Source of the DNA: Sipunculus nudus
Taxonomy: Eukaryota > Annelida > Sipuncula > Golfingiida > Sipunculidae
Length of the DNA stretch: 64,000 bases
Assembly (NCBI GenBank): GCA_026874595.1
Contig: CM049311.1
Coordinates: 40,553,676 to 40,617,675, forward strand
Direction of reading: 5' to 3'
Shown: piece after piece, positions 47,302 to 58,554 of the stretch
How the letters are laid out: every line of letters begins with the position of its first letter
How positions within the stretch are numbered: the first letter of the stretch is position 1
Notes under the pieces: generated by a model
What the model saw: only the letters and a program-made list of their open reading frames with translations
Database searches by the model: none
What the model was told of the DNA's origin: nothing
Translations under genes and position numbers: made by a program

Positions 47302-48180
47302 GTTTACATATATATATAGTTTACATATATATATAGTTTTACATGTGTGCACTTAAACAGATTTAAGTTTTCACATTGAAATGCATTTAAAAGTGAAATT
47401 TTTAACTGTATTAAACATAATTTTAAACATATATGATTCAAATGAGTAAAATTTGCAGTTCACTTACATTCAAATTTCTGGCCAGATTTGTAAAGACAAA
47501 TAAAAATGTATATTTTTCTGCAAATAGTTACATTTTGTCAATTAGTTTGTTTCATAATTGTATAGCTTTATATATTAGGCATATAAGCTTTCAGTAGCTC
47601 AAATAGGGTGGGAATGTTTTGACAACACTTGTTTCCTGGCTCAGTCCTTATCAGTTGATGGTTAGCACCTCATCAGTAGGGCCAGTCACAGTAGAGTCTG
47701 TGTCTCCATTTGCCCAGACCAGTGCTGTCAGGTCTTGGCTAAGTGTACGGGTAAAGTCTAGACAGTGGCACAGGACTATACACTAGTTCGCAACTTCATT
47801 AATTTATCCCACCACTAGCTGATTTTATCCAAAATAATTTCAATGGCATGACTGTGGTGTCAAAATAAGTGAACTTTGTCTGAAAGAAAAACTAGAATTA
47901 CAAGGATGCATAGAATGTATACATGTAAGACTAATAATAAGACTGTTGTCACCAGTGTTGGACATAAAAGGTAAGATAAACAACCAACTTCTATGATATT
48001 CTATACGGCCTACATGGCTGATGAAAGTGAATTTCTTAACTAACAAACATTTAACCTTTCTTTTATATATATAGGGTATGGAAATAAGTATTCTTTATTT
48101 AAACATCCAGGGGGAGTGGGAAAAAAGCACCTCTTATTTTCCACTCCCTAGGGGAGTGGAAATAAGCACGTCCTTTATTT
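46995..48180. mobile_element. Foldback-type element with palindromic ends
   Basis: Left end has 'cttatttccactcc' followed by a 25-bp perfect palindrome at 47022-47046 (ttccactccccc, centre t) and another 'atttccactccccct'. The right end (48080-48180) has the inverse: 'ccagggggagtggg' and a near-perfect hairpin at 48139-48161 (ttccactccc ta ggggagtggaa), then 'aataagcacg'. Each end is itself a hairpin and the two ends are inverted relative to each other. The interior is non-coding and includes an (AT)n tract. Confidence 0.6.
47247..47302. repeat. (AT)n microsatellite
   Basis: About 27 AT dinucleotides with one interruption, followed by three 'tatatatatagtttaca' copies to about 47340. Confidence 0.97.
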
Positions 48181-48227
48181 AAACATATTTATTTTACAAG
48201 GATTATACAAATTGTCATTACAACTAA

Positions 48228-48415
48228 TCGAGGCACTCTCCATGGCTCAGGTGGTGGCGTTCGGTAGTGTAAAGAGGTGGAGGAAACCGGAGAACCCGGA
48301 GTAAACCACCGGCCTGGGACGGGCAACTACAACCCAAGCACTCTCATAGCCACGCCGGGAATCGAACCCGGGTCACCCCTCGACTGTCCAGGCCCCCAGG
48401 CGTTAAAGTGCTGAT
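48228..48415 (-). mobile_element. tRNA-derived SINE-like element
   Basis: On the minus strand, 'gacccgggttcgattcccgg' is a tRNA-type B box (GGTTCGATTCC) with T-stem pairing. It is followed by a tail containing 'ccggttt..ctccacc'. The plus strand carries 'ggaggaaaccggagaacccg', a phrase common in invertebrate SINE bodies. It does not fold as a complete tRNA. Confidence 0.6.
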
Positions 48416-48446
48416 TAGGGGGTTTGCTCCATATGCGCATATTTAA

Positions 48447-49104
48447 GGTGCTTTTCCATAACTGCGTAGTCCGTATCAGTATTCGGTATACGAAGTCCGC
48501 ATGTGTAGGCCCAGTCCGCAAAAATCGCTTTGTAGTCATTTTAACTGGGCCGTTTCCATTTATCCGCACGCATAGATCGGATGCGTGGTCCGTATCCGCA
48601 CGCTGCCGGGAGCGATTTTTGCGCACTACACATTCCAGTTCCCTTGTCAATTTCAGGTTTAACATAGTTTTTCCATTCAGGCCGTGCTGTATGAACAATC
48701 TCTATTTCCACGTGACTTGTATAAATGTCATTTCTGATATCAGTCTTTTGCAAACCAAAAATATTGCATTTATTTGAATATTGCATACACGGGTTTTCCA
48801 AAGGTTTGAGCGGTAAACATCAGATTCGCATGTGAAATAATAATAATAAAGATTCTTTATAAGAATATAAATATAATATTTAAATATTAAAACAATTCAA
48901 CAAACTTTTTTTGCTAATATTTGGAAATGTACAATGAGTATACGGTGAAACGGCTTACAAAGAAATAAAATCTTCAGTCATCAAGCACCTATATCAACGC
49001 GGGGTACAGACTACGCATACGTACTTTTATGGAAAACGAAGTTTGCGGATAATGACTACGCATGCGGACTACGGATACGCACTACGCACTTATGGAAAAC
49101 CACC
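48447..49104. mobile_element. MITE with long CpG-rich inverted repeats (658 bp)
   Basis: Left GGTGCTTTTCCATAACTGCG and the reverse complement of the right end, GGTGGTTTTCCATAAGTGCG, match over about 30 bp and continue with blocks built on 'tagtccgtatcc' and 'agtccgcatg'. The interior has no transposase. Open frames on either strand (about 48327-48801) come from the repeat arms. I could not define a convincing target duplication. Confidence 0.7.
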
Positions 49105-49868
49105 GTATAAATTAAGTCGTGCTCACACTTAGGCGAGTTTTACTTAGTTGAAGGGGGATTATGTGAGCATTATTTGGGTTCATTTAAATCGAAATGGCAC
49201 CTTTACGGAAATTCATCTTTAATCGTGGCAAATGTAACAGTTGTATATGTTTGCATATAATATTAAAGGTACTTGCATGATAAATGAAGAGTGTACATAC
49301 GAACGGACAAAGCTGTAACATGCATGGAAAACAAACTGGTCTCTCAAAAATATTTATATATGATTATATGATTAGAGCGGTGTGTACAAGCATTACAGAC
49401 AGCTGAGTCGTACTTGAAGACCCCCCACCCCCGCCTCCATGACTTTCATGCAGTCTTTACATATTTTGTCAAAAGCTATCCAAGGAAAAAACAAGGTTAG
49501 CTAAAAATGACCTTTGGCTGCCGGACTACACGTGAAGACATGTGAAGAGTATAGGTGTACCTTTTCACATGATTTATTTCATGTAAATTTCACGTGAAAA
49601 ATAGGTAGATTCTACATGTAAATATTTACACGTGAAAAACATAAACACGTGGATAAATTCATCATCAAAATCGGTCTCATGAGCTAAAACAATAATTGAG
49701 AGATGGAGACTATATGAACTGATTGTGTCCGAGCCGTGACCTAGGGTGGACATTCAAAACAATCAGCTCACCGTTCTAGCGTATGCATTTACAATTAAGT
49801 AGTTTTTCACATGCTGAAGAGACATGTACCCAGCCGACATTGACGTTGATTCAGCGTTGATAAATAGT

Positions 49869-50132
49869 TTAAATTACGTTATTACGTTGAGCAACCATGG
49901 TCCGGGGGGGGGGGGGGGTTCTAGGCCTCATAAACTGGTCTGAAATGCTTAAAAAAGGTTGCGATGGCTGAAAAAGGGGCCTCATAAATTGGTCTGAAAC
50001 CCTTAAAAAAGGTTGCGATGGCTGAAAAAAAGGGCTGGGGCGAGGTTCTAACTGGTCTACGTGTCGCCTCCAAATCCGTGAGTCTCCCATCCTCACTTCA
50101 TATGATACGGGCCCTGTCTGCCTGGTGATCAC
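49869..50132 (-). pseudogene. Gypsy integrase C-terminal tail with internal 60-bp repeat
   Basis: Open stretch after the integrase core with a GPVSYEV..G..IWRRHVDQL motif. This is the usual small C-terminal fold of Gypsy integrases, ending with the conserved '.rHvdql' motif. A ~63-bp unit follows twice (49920-50035), giving a repeated FQPSQPFL.VSDQFMRP segment, then a poly-G run. It is separated from the core by a frame break at 50132-50234. Confidence 0.75.
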
Positions 50133-50233
50133 GCCTGGAAGCCACTTCTCTCCTTCTCTGTAATTTCTTACAAATACATGCTGGTTAGTATCGAAGTGTC
50201 TCTGCTGTTCTGGTCAGCATAGAACCGGTTTGT

Positions 50234-50584
50234 TTAAGTGTCGTTCTGTAGGTTTGGTATGAAGGCACTAAGCCGGGTTCTGAGTTGTCGACCGAGGAAC
50301 AGCATGGCGGGTGATTCATTCGTTGTAGAATGTGGCGTGTTGCGATACGCCAGTAAAAATTTTGCTAGTTTGGATTTTGTTGTCAGATCAGCCTTGGCTG
50401 CTTTCAGACCCTGTTTGAGTGTTTGTACAAACCGTTCTGCAAGCCCGTTTGTTGAAGGGTGATATGGTGCTGATCTGATGTGTTTGATATTGTTTGCTTT
50501 CATGAAATCTGCGAACTCTTCGGATGTGAATTGAGGCCCATTATCGCTAACAATTTGCTCAGGGAGTCCAGTGCGACCGAACAC
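50234..50584 (-). pseudogene. Gypsy integrase core, second half
   Basis: 116-codon stretch containing the second catalytic Asp (QIVSDNGPQFTSEEF) and the catalytic Glu (STNGLAERFVQTLK) of a DDE integrase, then the conserved 'LLAYRNTPHS.T..SPA.L..GR..RTRL' region. A stop and frame break separate it from the upstream half at 50585. Confidence 0.9.
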
Positions 50585-51014
50585 TTATCTACGGGCTTGG
50601 ATTGTTTGTTTGGTTGAGGTGGACTGCATAATAGCCACCTCTGGCCATTTTGAGTGCGCATCTACGACAACAAGAAAGTTTTCACCGATGAATGGACGGC
50701 AAGATATATGTGGATCCTTTGCCATGGTCTTGTCGGCCAAACCCACGGATGTAAAAGGTGCCGCAGTCGGCATTGGTTGTACACTCTGACACTCGCTGCA
50801 TGTTTTTGCGGTGCTTGTGATTTCATCATTTAGGCGTGGCCACCAAACGTGCATGGCTCCTAGCCAGCGCTTTCATCTTAATAATTCCGAGATGTCCCTC
50901 GTGAAGTTCTTGAAGCACTGGTTGTCTCAGTTTCACTGGGACGATTACTCGGAGGCCCCACGGCCACATGAGACATCCCTGTTGGATGGTGATTTCGTTT
51001 TTTTCTTGAAACAT
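50585..51014 (-). pseudogene. Gypsy integrase zinc finger and core, first half (frameshifted)
   Basis: Two overlapping frames. One (51014-50826) holds the HEGHLGIIK part of the HHCC zinc finger. The other (50854-50585) holds WWP....I...AKTCSECQ with the Cys pair, followed by NFLVVVDAHSKWPEV with the first catalytic Asp. A frameshift splits the domain near 50830-50860. Confidence 0.88.
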
Positions 51015-51181
51015 ACGGTGTCAGATCCTCTACATGTCAGTCATTGGGCCAGCCGTTTTGAACGAGTGCCAATACCTTTGAAAGAGTTCTGGCTCTTGCT
51101 GTCTCTCTGCGAATTTGTTTTGCTGTTACTGGCAGTTTTTTAATCTGTGATTGCTGAAACAAGTGGGCACTGTCAGACTTT

Positions 51182-51607
51182 CTATCTGGAGTTTCTGCTA
51201 AAAGGAAGACGCGAGAGACCATCTGCGTTGGAGTGATCCTTCGTTTTTCTGTACATGATGTCATTGTTGTGGGCTGAGAGTAGTAGTGCCCTTCGTTGAA
51301 GAAGTGCGGTTGCCAGGGTTGGAATGGGGGTCTTTGGACTTAAAATCGTGACAAGAGGCTTGTGGTCCGTTATCAAGGTAAACTTTCTTCCAAAAAGGTA
51401 CATGTGGAATTTCTTCAATCCAAATATGATGCTTAGCGCTTCTTTTTCGATCTGCGCATAATTTTGTTCTGTCTTGCCTAGAGTTCTTGATGCAAATGCG
51501 ATAGGCTTATCCTCGCCTTGATCATTGACGTGTGAGATAACGACTCCGATTCCGTATGCTGAAGCGTCACACGCTAGCCGTATGGGCAATTCTGGATTGT
51601 AATGCAT
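51182..51607 (-). pseudogene. Gypsy RNase H domain
   Basis: About 140 codons with the typical order: RLACDASAYGIGVVISH (first Asp), FASRTLGKTEQNYAQIEKEA (Glu), FTLITDHKPLV (Asp) and HSNADGLSRLP (last Asp). All catalytic positions are present. It overlaps the reverse-transcriptase frame by about 40 bp, indicating a frameshift. Confidence 0.92.
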
Positions 51608-52115
51608 GGGTGACGACCTTGGTCGATGTCAATGCCTCTTTAATTTCTTTAAATGCTTTGTCGCAGTGTTTTGTCCATTTTAACTGGGCTTCCTCCTTAA
51701 GCAGCTTATTCAGTGGGTACAGTTTTGATGACAATTTCGGTAGGAATCTAGCAAAATAGTTGACCATGCCAAGAAGGATCTCAACTGGGAGACACTGACT
51801 GGCTTCGTTGCATCTATAATGGCCTTGATCTTTTTCGTTGAGGCATGAAGACCTTCGGCATCGATAACATGCCCCAGATAGGTCAGTGAACGTTTCAGGA
51901 AGGCACATTTTTGTTTCTTTATTCTGAATCCATATCCCTGAAGTCTTTCTAAAACTTTGTTTAAGTTATTTAGGTGTTCTTCGTTGGTTTTGCCAGTGAC
52001 TAAGATATTGTCCTGGTAGCACAGTACTCCTGTAAGTCCTTGGTAGTCTGTAGTAGCGATACAGTTTTTTTGGAGTGTTTATTGTCAGGAATACTTTTGA
52101 TCCAATGTCCAACTC
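51567..52115 (-). pseudogene. Gypsy protease remnant fused to end of reverse transcriptase
   Basis: From the gag side, a short protease-like start (ELDIGSKVFL) runs directly into GLTGVLCYQDNILVTG, the catalytic loop of the reverse transcriptase. Then come YLGHVIDAEGL and a thumb/connection segment MVNYFARFLPKLS...LN.LLK. Most of the protease and the reverse-transcriptase fingers and palm are absent. The catalytic loop has N where the second Asp is expected. Both changes are inactivating. Confidence 0.85.
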
Positions 52116-52192
52116 CATTTTCATTTTTTAGTCATTAACTTAGGGATATTCCCAAACTGGTTTACTGGTTTGACTTCTGATATTCAGAAGTT

Positions 52193-52510
52193 TTATGCAA
52201 CACTCATCATCAGGCTCATCGTTGCTGCTTTCGTCGCTTGAGCTCGTATCGGCCTCGACGGCCTCGGGGCATACTGCTGACCCAGCACGTCGGTGATCTG
52301 CTTGTATGTGCACTCGGCTGGCTTTTCAGGGGCAATTAGACGTCTCAGTAAATTGTACGTTTTGGCACCCATGAATGACAAGATAGCCGGTACTTTCTTT
52401 TTATCGTCGATGTCGTTGACTAAAAAAAGCTGATCCACTCTTTCTAGGTAAGAGGGCCAGGTGTCCTGCGCTTCATCAAATGGATCTACTTTAACTATAT
52501 GGGCAGCCAT
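52193..52510 (-). pseudogene. Gypsy gag fragment
   Basis: Starts MAAHIVKVDPFDEAQDTWPS at 52510 with a capsid-like segment (ERVDQLFLVNDI, KKVPAILSFMGAKTYNLLRR). This is the usual N-terminal capsid pattern of invertebrate Gypsy gag proteins. It is only ~105 codons long and lacks the CCHC nucleic-acid-binding part. It is joined to a protease remnant downstream. Confidence 0.8.
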
Positions 52511-52813
52511 TGTTGCATGCTGGCGGGGTAGCTTTGTAGGTCATAAGGATTAGAACGGGCGTATATGACAGTGATCGTTCCTACCATTGACATTGTCGCT
52601 CGGTTAGTCTGTCAAAGATCTTTTTCCTCTGTTATTAAACGTGTTTCCGTGCTCGTGATATATCCTCGTCGCCGGATATTGTGTATCTCGATAGAGAACT
52701 TTACATACAACACAAGGCAGGTATTGTTCTAAGACCGAACTTCTTTATAATGATCCACTGTGTATTCATGAGCATTAGTAACCTGATATATACGTTGGTG
52801 TATACAACAGTTC

Positions 52814-52815
<2 letters not shown>

Positions 52816-52868
<53 letters not shown>
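52816..52868. repeat. (AG)n microsatellite
   Basis: About 26 AG dinucleotides. It lies just upstream of the Gypsy element's gag side. The open frame with Arg-Glu runs across it is an artefact. Confidence 0.97.
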
Positions 52869-52870
<2 letters not shown>

Positions 52871-53014
52871 CTTTACATCGATAGATAGATATGAATAAGC
52901 AGGCTAAATTAATTTCTTTCTATATTGTATAAAAAATGTATGTGTGTATTCATATATCACTCCTTGCTAGTTGTCACCAGTTGATATAAGGTATCCCATT
53001 GAGAAATCATAAGC

Positions 53015-53300
53015 ATGAAGCATAAGCATATTTATTTATTTTGGGCAACATATCCAGTAATAAAACCGCTCAAAGCGCATTACATAAAATAGCACACGAT
53101 ATAATATAAACTAAAATCCTATATATTTAGAATCATTACATGTAAGTACACGCAAACTGATATGTTTTCAACTTTGATTAAAGTATTTGAGGGATTCAGC
53201 ATCTCTAATACTGGCTGATAACTTATCCACTTTGATGGTGCGGCACATGCAAATGCCCTATCACCATATGAAAAGGTTCGTGACTTAGGCTGCACAAGAA
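53015..53300 (-). pseudogene. 3' end of a degenerate LINE
   Basis: Minus-strand translation from about 53280 reads RTFSYGDRAFACAAPSKW and then PVLEML. This matches the 'RTFGDRAFS.AAP.LWN.LP' block that ends many Jockey/CR1-type reverse transcriptases. It is followed by an AT-rich 3' UTR with 'aatgcgctttgagcgg' and a tail of 'aataaataaatatgcttatg' near 53030. Confidence 0.7.
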
Positions 53301-53309
53301 CAATACTGG

Positions 53310-56300
53310 AACCGGATCTTAGAGTATGACTCGGCTACTGAATAGATATCGATTCCGAAATGTAATAAGGAGCGGTGTTTTTAATGCCACAGTAAAAAAA
53401 TCAACCACGAAAATGACCTGTAGGTTTGGAGTTCACAGCAGGGCAGATTTGAGGACGCTTTTTCGAAAACAGGTGAGGTCAAGGGTCAGAGGTTAAGCGG
53501 TCCGCTCAAATCAACCAGCAATGCATTTCAACATGGCTTTTAATGTATTCAGTTTGAACCGGAACTGAATTTGAAATGAAAAACGAATATTGAGCCTCGA
53601 CTGCGGACATGACATATATTTTTATAAAGATCCACAAATCGTATGGGATCATTTTATTGTTATATCAAATGGCAACGATCGATCTCCGGCACAACGGTCT
53701 CAAAACTGGTTCCTTTATATATGCCCGCGAAACCACGTGCTTAGTGATGACAGAGTTAACGCAATACAAAAAGCGCTTTAATATATATTAAAAATGTTCC
53801 TGTGGAGAAATGCGTGTTTCCTTCTTTTCTCAATGAGGATTCCATTACCAGAGTCCGTGTCTGACGGCCGTAGCCTCGAATTCAGTATCAAAAGTACCAA
53901 GTTGAGATCGTTCGAAATAACCCTGACAATTTGCATTTCCCGTTATAAGGCTCATTATACAAAATCTTGTCTGTCCAGCCAATGGCATGCCGCGTCGTTG
54001 TCGTGGTTACCGGGGTTTCCAAATCGGTTGTTTTGTTACCGAAATTAGCAATAAGCGCAGAAGTCAAATCAAACAATTGTCGGAATATTTCAAACAAAAA
54101 TTAAACGAAAATTTGGCAGAAACACTTGGGATAATGTTGATATAAATAATATTTGGAAGACTGTCGCGTTGACGTGGCCGACAAAAAAAAAATGTCGAAA
54201 TTTCATTTTTATTTTTATATAATTTTTTCCAGTTTTTAGGGTCGGTGGGTTCGTGAAACGACAAACTTGATAAAAACTGCTGTTATAATTTCACTAATAG
54301 TCTTTTACGTTTGGTTTCACATATGAAGATGAGGTCCGATATTTTATGAATTGCTCTAGTTGTCCTGGCTTCCCTTTGGTATTAATTTCATTTGCATTTA
54401 TTACAATACTTTGCCAAGTATTCCTTTTATTCTGGTACTAATTTGTAAGAAGCGACCGCACTGTGTTCAGAAGTATTTGAACATTCTGTTGTTTGATTTG
54501 AAGATTTATAGATGCTGCCAGACACTGGCTTTAGTGTTCAAAGGGCTGCTCTGGTACTGAGGCAGAAAAAAACAGTTTCATTAACTTGTTCTAGTGAATT
54601 TGGTTCCTATGTCGATCTAAGTTAATAACAGTGAAAACGATGAGATACATTTTGATTAAACGTTTAAAACAGTAAAAATTCTGGCTGTTGTTGCCAAAAT
54701 ATTCTAAGTCTGTTGAGCACATGGATATATAGGTTTTGTGATACCACAGATTACAATTATCTCAGTATATGGTTTTATCTTCCCAGTTCACTGCTAATTC
54801 ACAGCAACCACATGGATATATAGTGTTTGGTCCTGGGTTCAATTGATCTACTCCCGAACTGCCCACTAATGAGAGCCATCTGGCAGGTCAAGCCTGCTGG
54901 TGGTTCAAACAATGCCTGCTCCAACACTCCCTGGTCATATTATATAGATTTACTTCGTATAGAAGTCAGCTACATTCTGTGTAATGGCCTCCTTTTCCAC
55001 TATTTTTTTAACAGAACGAGTGAAGGAGTTCCTGAATTACCCTTAAAAGCAGATGGATTGCCTTTCTCTGTTGTAAAATGGCGCATCTAACCACAGGATA
55101 TTTCACTATACCAGGGGTAGCTTCAAAAACAAATTGTCTAAAGCATGTCAAAACTTCTTTAAGATCACAGTATTAATATTTATATTTTAAATCTGCCAGT
55201 GAGGTTGATATAAACTAGATATTTCCCTGTCTTATGTTTGAAAGATATAATTGATATTTTGTCGAACACTCTCAATGTAATAAACATATATATATACGAT
55301 ATGATATAAACATATCTTGTTCATAATCAGGAGATGATTGGCACATCCGCAATCTGATCTATTTTTTCTGAGAACTTGATTTGGGATTTCATTAAAGCTC
55401 ACTGTTTCTATGTCTGGCTTCAGTTGCTGACATTGTTATCCAGATGAGAGTATTTAATTCTAATTATCCATGGTCAGTTACAGATAAATCTAAGTGATAG
55501 GCTACTGAGATCTTACACACAGCCCTGTGTCCAGCCTACTACTGTGGGTCACAGCCTCTGGCCCCAGGCACTTTTTGTACCACCTGCAGGTCTGTGCTCA
55601 GCCAGGAGGGAGTTCCGGATAAGGTCTATTGAATATCACCACTGAGTAGTATCCATAAAGTTGTGATTATATACTCCTGTCTCAATGATTTATAGGGAGA
55701 GATTAACTGTGTTTTGCTCTATGGTATCTATGAGGATTCCTACAGATCAAACATCTTTTATTCGAGTTCAGTAACCAAATAAATATGGCGCCTTCGTTGG
55801 GCACGCTCGGGTTTGTTGATGACAAGAATGTCCTTCTCATTTACCTCTTTTTTACAATCTTAGCCAGTAGCCAAACATCAACATAGAGGATTTAATATTT
55901 ACTAACCTTGGTACCATGTCATGGTGTCCAGTTTGTTCGAGGTTGTTGATACCTACTAGAATCAAATTTATGAAGAAGCGTTATACGTTTTTAACCCCTT
56001 ACAGGTGCCCATTTAACCATCTTTCGAAAAAGAATTTATAGGATTTCTGGCTTCCTTTGTGTATATATTAAGGCTCTAAGGGTAACCTGGTTGTGAAAAA
56101 TTCTTATAGCGACTTCGTGAAGGATGTATGAACTTGTTTATCAACAACATGTTTGTAAACACAGTAATGTTGATTAATTTGGCGGGCCCCCACATATCAT
56201 AAACACATTGATATAAACAAAACATGCAGCCTGTGTGCGCTGATATCTATGCACGTTTTCTGGTCTATTTTAAAAAGGTATTTTTATAAAAGCTCCTAGG

Positions 56301-57255
56301 GATTACCTTTAGTTTATAGAGGTCATACAGGTGATTAGGCCCCTTTAATTAATATTAACTTGGTATTAATATTCATAATAAAGTAGATATCTCTCAACCG
56401 GTTTGTTTAATGTTTAATTTACAGGAATTTCTATCTGAATTTCTATCTGAATTTCCAACTAATGTGTGTCATAAGGGCATTAATTGATTATGGGTAAACC
56501 CATAATATAGTGTAGGAGAGGGGCGTCCAGCTACCAAGGGTATATGGAATATCCTACACAGTAACGACAAACCCTAGTCCAATAACAATGATTTTTTTTT
56601 CACAAATTTTCATGAAGATTTTTTTTTTGTAAATTATTTCAAGTATGATTATTAATCATCAAACAAGTATAAAAAGTGTTGCAGTAAAATAGTTATTCTA
56701 TTTATTCAGTTCTGACACACTAGGTATTGTGGGAAGCCTTATATTATTGTGAAAGAACCATAAATCAGAATACCAAAGGCACGTCAAACCTTACGTATTG
56801 TCATTAAAAATAATATAGTTAAGTCCGACTTCATTGTGTATAAAAATGCTTATATCTGGCTTCATTTATTTATTTTAAACTGATAATAAAGGTAAAATCG
56901 ACACTGAATTTTTAAACATTACTAACAATTTTCAGTGTTATAACCAATCCCAATTTGGACAATTTTGCATACCGATAATTTACATCTAAATTTGTAGCAT
57001 TGAAGTTTACAAAGGAAAACACCCAAAACCAACCACCCATGGTGCCTAAAGTCGATAGCCCGACTTCCTAATTAAGCAGTTCCAAGAAATTTATTGACCT
57101 AGATTCCCGTTATACACATTAAAGGAACATGAAAACAACAATCTAAAGCTAAGATACATGAAACTATAAGCCTAATGCATTATACCCTTTACAAAAGCAC
57201 ATCAATGTTCATAATGAACTTCTCATTCAGTTCCTGGAAAAAATTCCTTGTTATA
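53310..57255. other. Intergenic or intronic stretch, no supported gene
   Basis: No exon with convincing splice context or known domain. A short sequence near 54830-54910 ('ggtcctgggttcaattgatc') could be a SINE remnant. A 33-codon open frame at 55785-55886 is discussed in the findings. AT-rich, with poly-T runs near 56590 and 56620. Confidence 0.5.
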
Positions 57256-57257
57256 TA

Positions 57258-57435
57258 CAGTAGAACCTCCGAATACGGACTCTGACGGGACCGAACATTT
57301 TGGCCACAATACAGAGGTGCCCTTAGTATAGGGAGGTTAAAGAATTCGGGACCTGCTTTCAAGGGGCTCCCCGTTAGTGTCCTTAAAATGGAGGTGCCCT
57401 TAGTACAGAGGTGTCCATAAGGAAAGGTTCCACTG
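57258..57435. mobile_element. pogo-like MITE, 178 bp
   Basis: Starts CAGTAGAACCTCCGAATACG after TA and ends with 'aaggttccactg' (reverse complement CAGTGGAACCTT). The left terminus is the same 12 bp as the 2.25-kb element at 23938. The right flank is TG rather than TA, so one end has mutated or the boundary is off. Confidence 0.65.
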
Positions 57436-58226
57436 TGGATCATAAAGATACTTATACATCACTGTACACAATGTTGAAATAAGCGCATAATTAATCAGGT
57501 AATTGTAAGTACCGGTACACATACACAATTCCCCAGCAGATGTTGATTGTTCAAATAATATTTTAACCCTCTTGGGAATAATTTTTCCCTAAACATTTAA
57601 ATGTCTCAGAGCAACATTTAACTTGCAACGTTACTGCATCATTAACGAATGGGCTGCTTAAATAAATCGTTTCTAATGCATCTTTTTTTCTGGAAGTGGA
57701 GATTTATTAATACCTACTCATTATAACTTTTTATCAATCATATACCATAATTATTTCTTGGTGGGCTAATGGTTTACATATTGACATCTAAATTGTCAAT
57801 GTTTGTCCTTGTAAACCAAGAAACAACAATAAATTAAGTACGAAGCCAATATCCAACCTTGAGCCTGGCTTCTGAACCTGCGGTACACCGTGCAACCTCA
57901 TTGAAGGAAATTCAAAGGACTTTACGTCCCACCATTAAACGTGATACAATCATAGCTGGGTGTCGATATTCTCACTCAATGGACCTGGAAACTGTGACTG
58001 GTGTTTGCAGCACCCACTGTGAGAAGGAAGCTGTTCTATTAGTCTGTAGGTCTAAAATTTAGACTAAATGTGAGTAATTCATAATGAGTTCCAGTTTATA
58101 TATAGATATGTAAAACTCAACATGAATACTAGTGTATAGGTCGGATTCGTTATAGACGACAGTGGGGACATAACGAACCACCTAAATGAAATTAAATTAT
58201 GTGTGGTAAGAGGAATCAAAACTTAC

Positions 58227-58345
58227 GAAATCAAATAAAGAAGTTCTTTTGAGTCTTCATTCACGGCACATGCGCGCTGCAAGTAAATCAGAAACTGAGA
58301 AGTATCTCGGGATTGCATGGCTGCCGGATCCAATACTTGCTCCAT
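58227..58345 (-). CDS. Likely first coding exon of an unidentified minus-strand gene
   Basis: ATG at 58345-58343 opens MEQVLDPAAMQSRDTSQFLI and continues with CAVNEDSKELLYLI. It leaves in phase 2 at a strong donor, TTTC|GTAAGT (GT at 58226-58225). The reading stays open upstream of the ATG to about 58531, through a poly-A stretch. Downstream of the donor a stop follows soon, so splicing is needed. A GC-richer region with CCAAT and GC boxes lies about 230-400 bp upstream, as expected for a promoter. The protein is not recognised and no second exon could be placed. It might also be an upstream exon of a long gene on the same strand. Confidence 0.5.
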
Positions 58346-58554
58346 ACAAACATAACTCTGATATGTGTATGGTTTTTTTTTTTTTAAATTAATCACTTGC
58401 TGCTGCCCTTGGGGCTGATCCCTGGGTTTGCGTTTATAAAACTGAACAGGGTGTCTTTTTGTTGGATAAAGTGAGGACTGTAAATTTATCAGATTAGATG
58501 AAAATCTAATTGTCGTGTGGCAAAAAATCACATCCTGAAGTGTTTAAACTACAA

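Larger units (their letters stand above)
49869..52690 (-). mobile_element. Broken Ty3/Gypsy-like LTR retroelement
   Basis: Minus strand, 5' to 3': gag-like start at 52510, a degraded protease stretch near 52115 (DIGS where DTGS/DTGA is expected), an internal deletion, the end of the reverse transcriptase (about 52070-51640), RNase H (51607-51182), integrase (about 51000-50234) and a C-terminal tail to 49869. Upstream of gag at about 52675-52655 the minus strand reads 'ccggcgacgagga', a phrase seen just after the 5' LTR of many Gypsy elements. I found no matching LTR pair, so at least one LTR is missing or too diverged. Frameshifts and stops make it inactive. Confidence 0.88.

Noticed and set aside
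48300-48400. tRNA gene on the minus strand
   Set aside because: Only the B box and T-arm look right; there is no full cloverleaf. Better explained as a SINE.
52681-52884. Arg-Glu repeat protein
   Set aside because: Translation of an (AG)n microsatellite.
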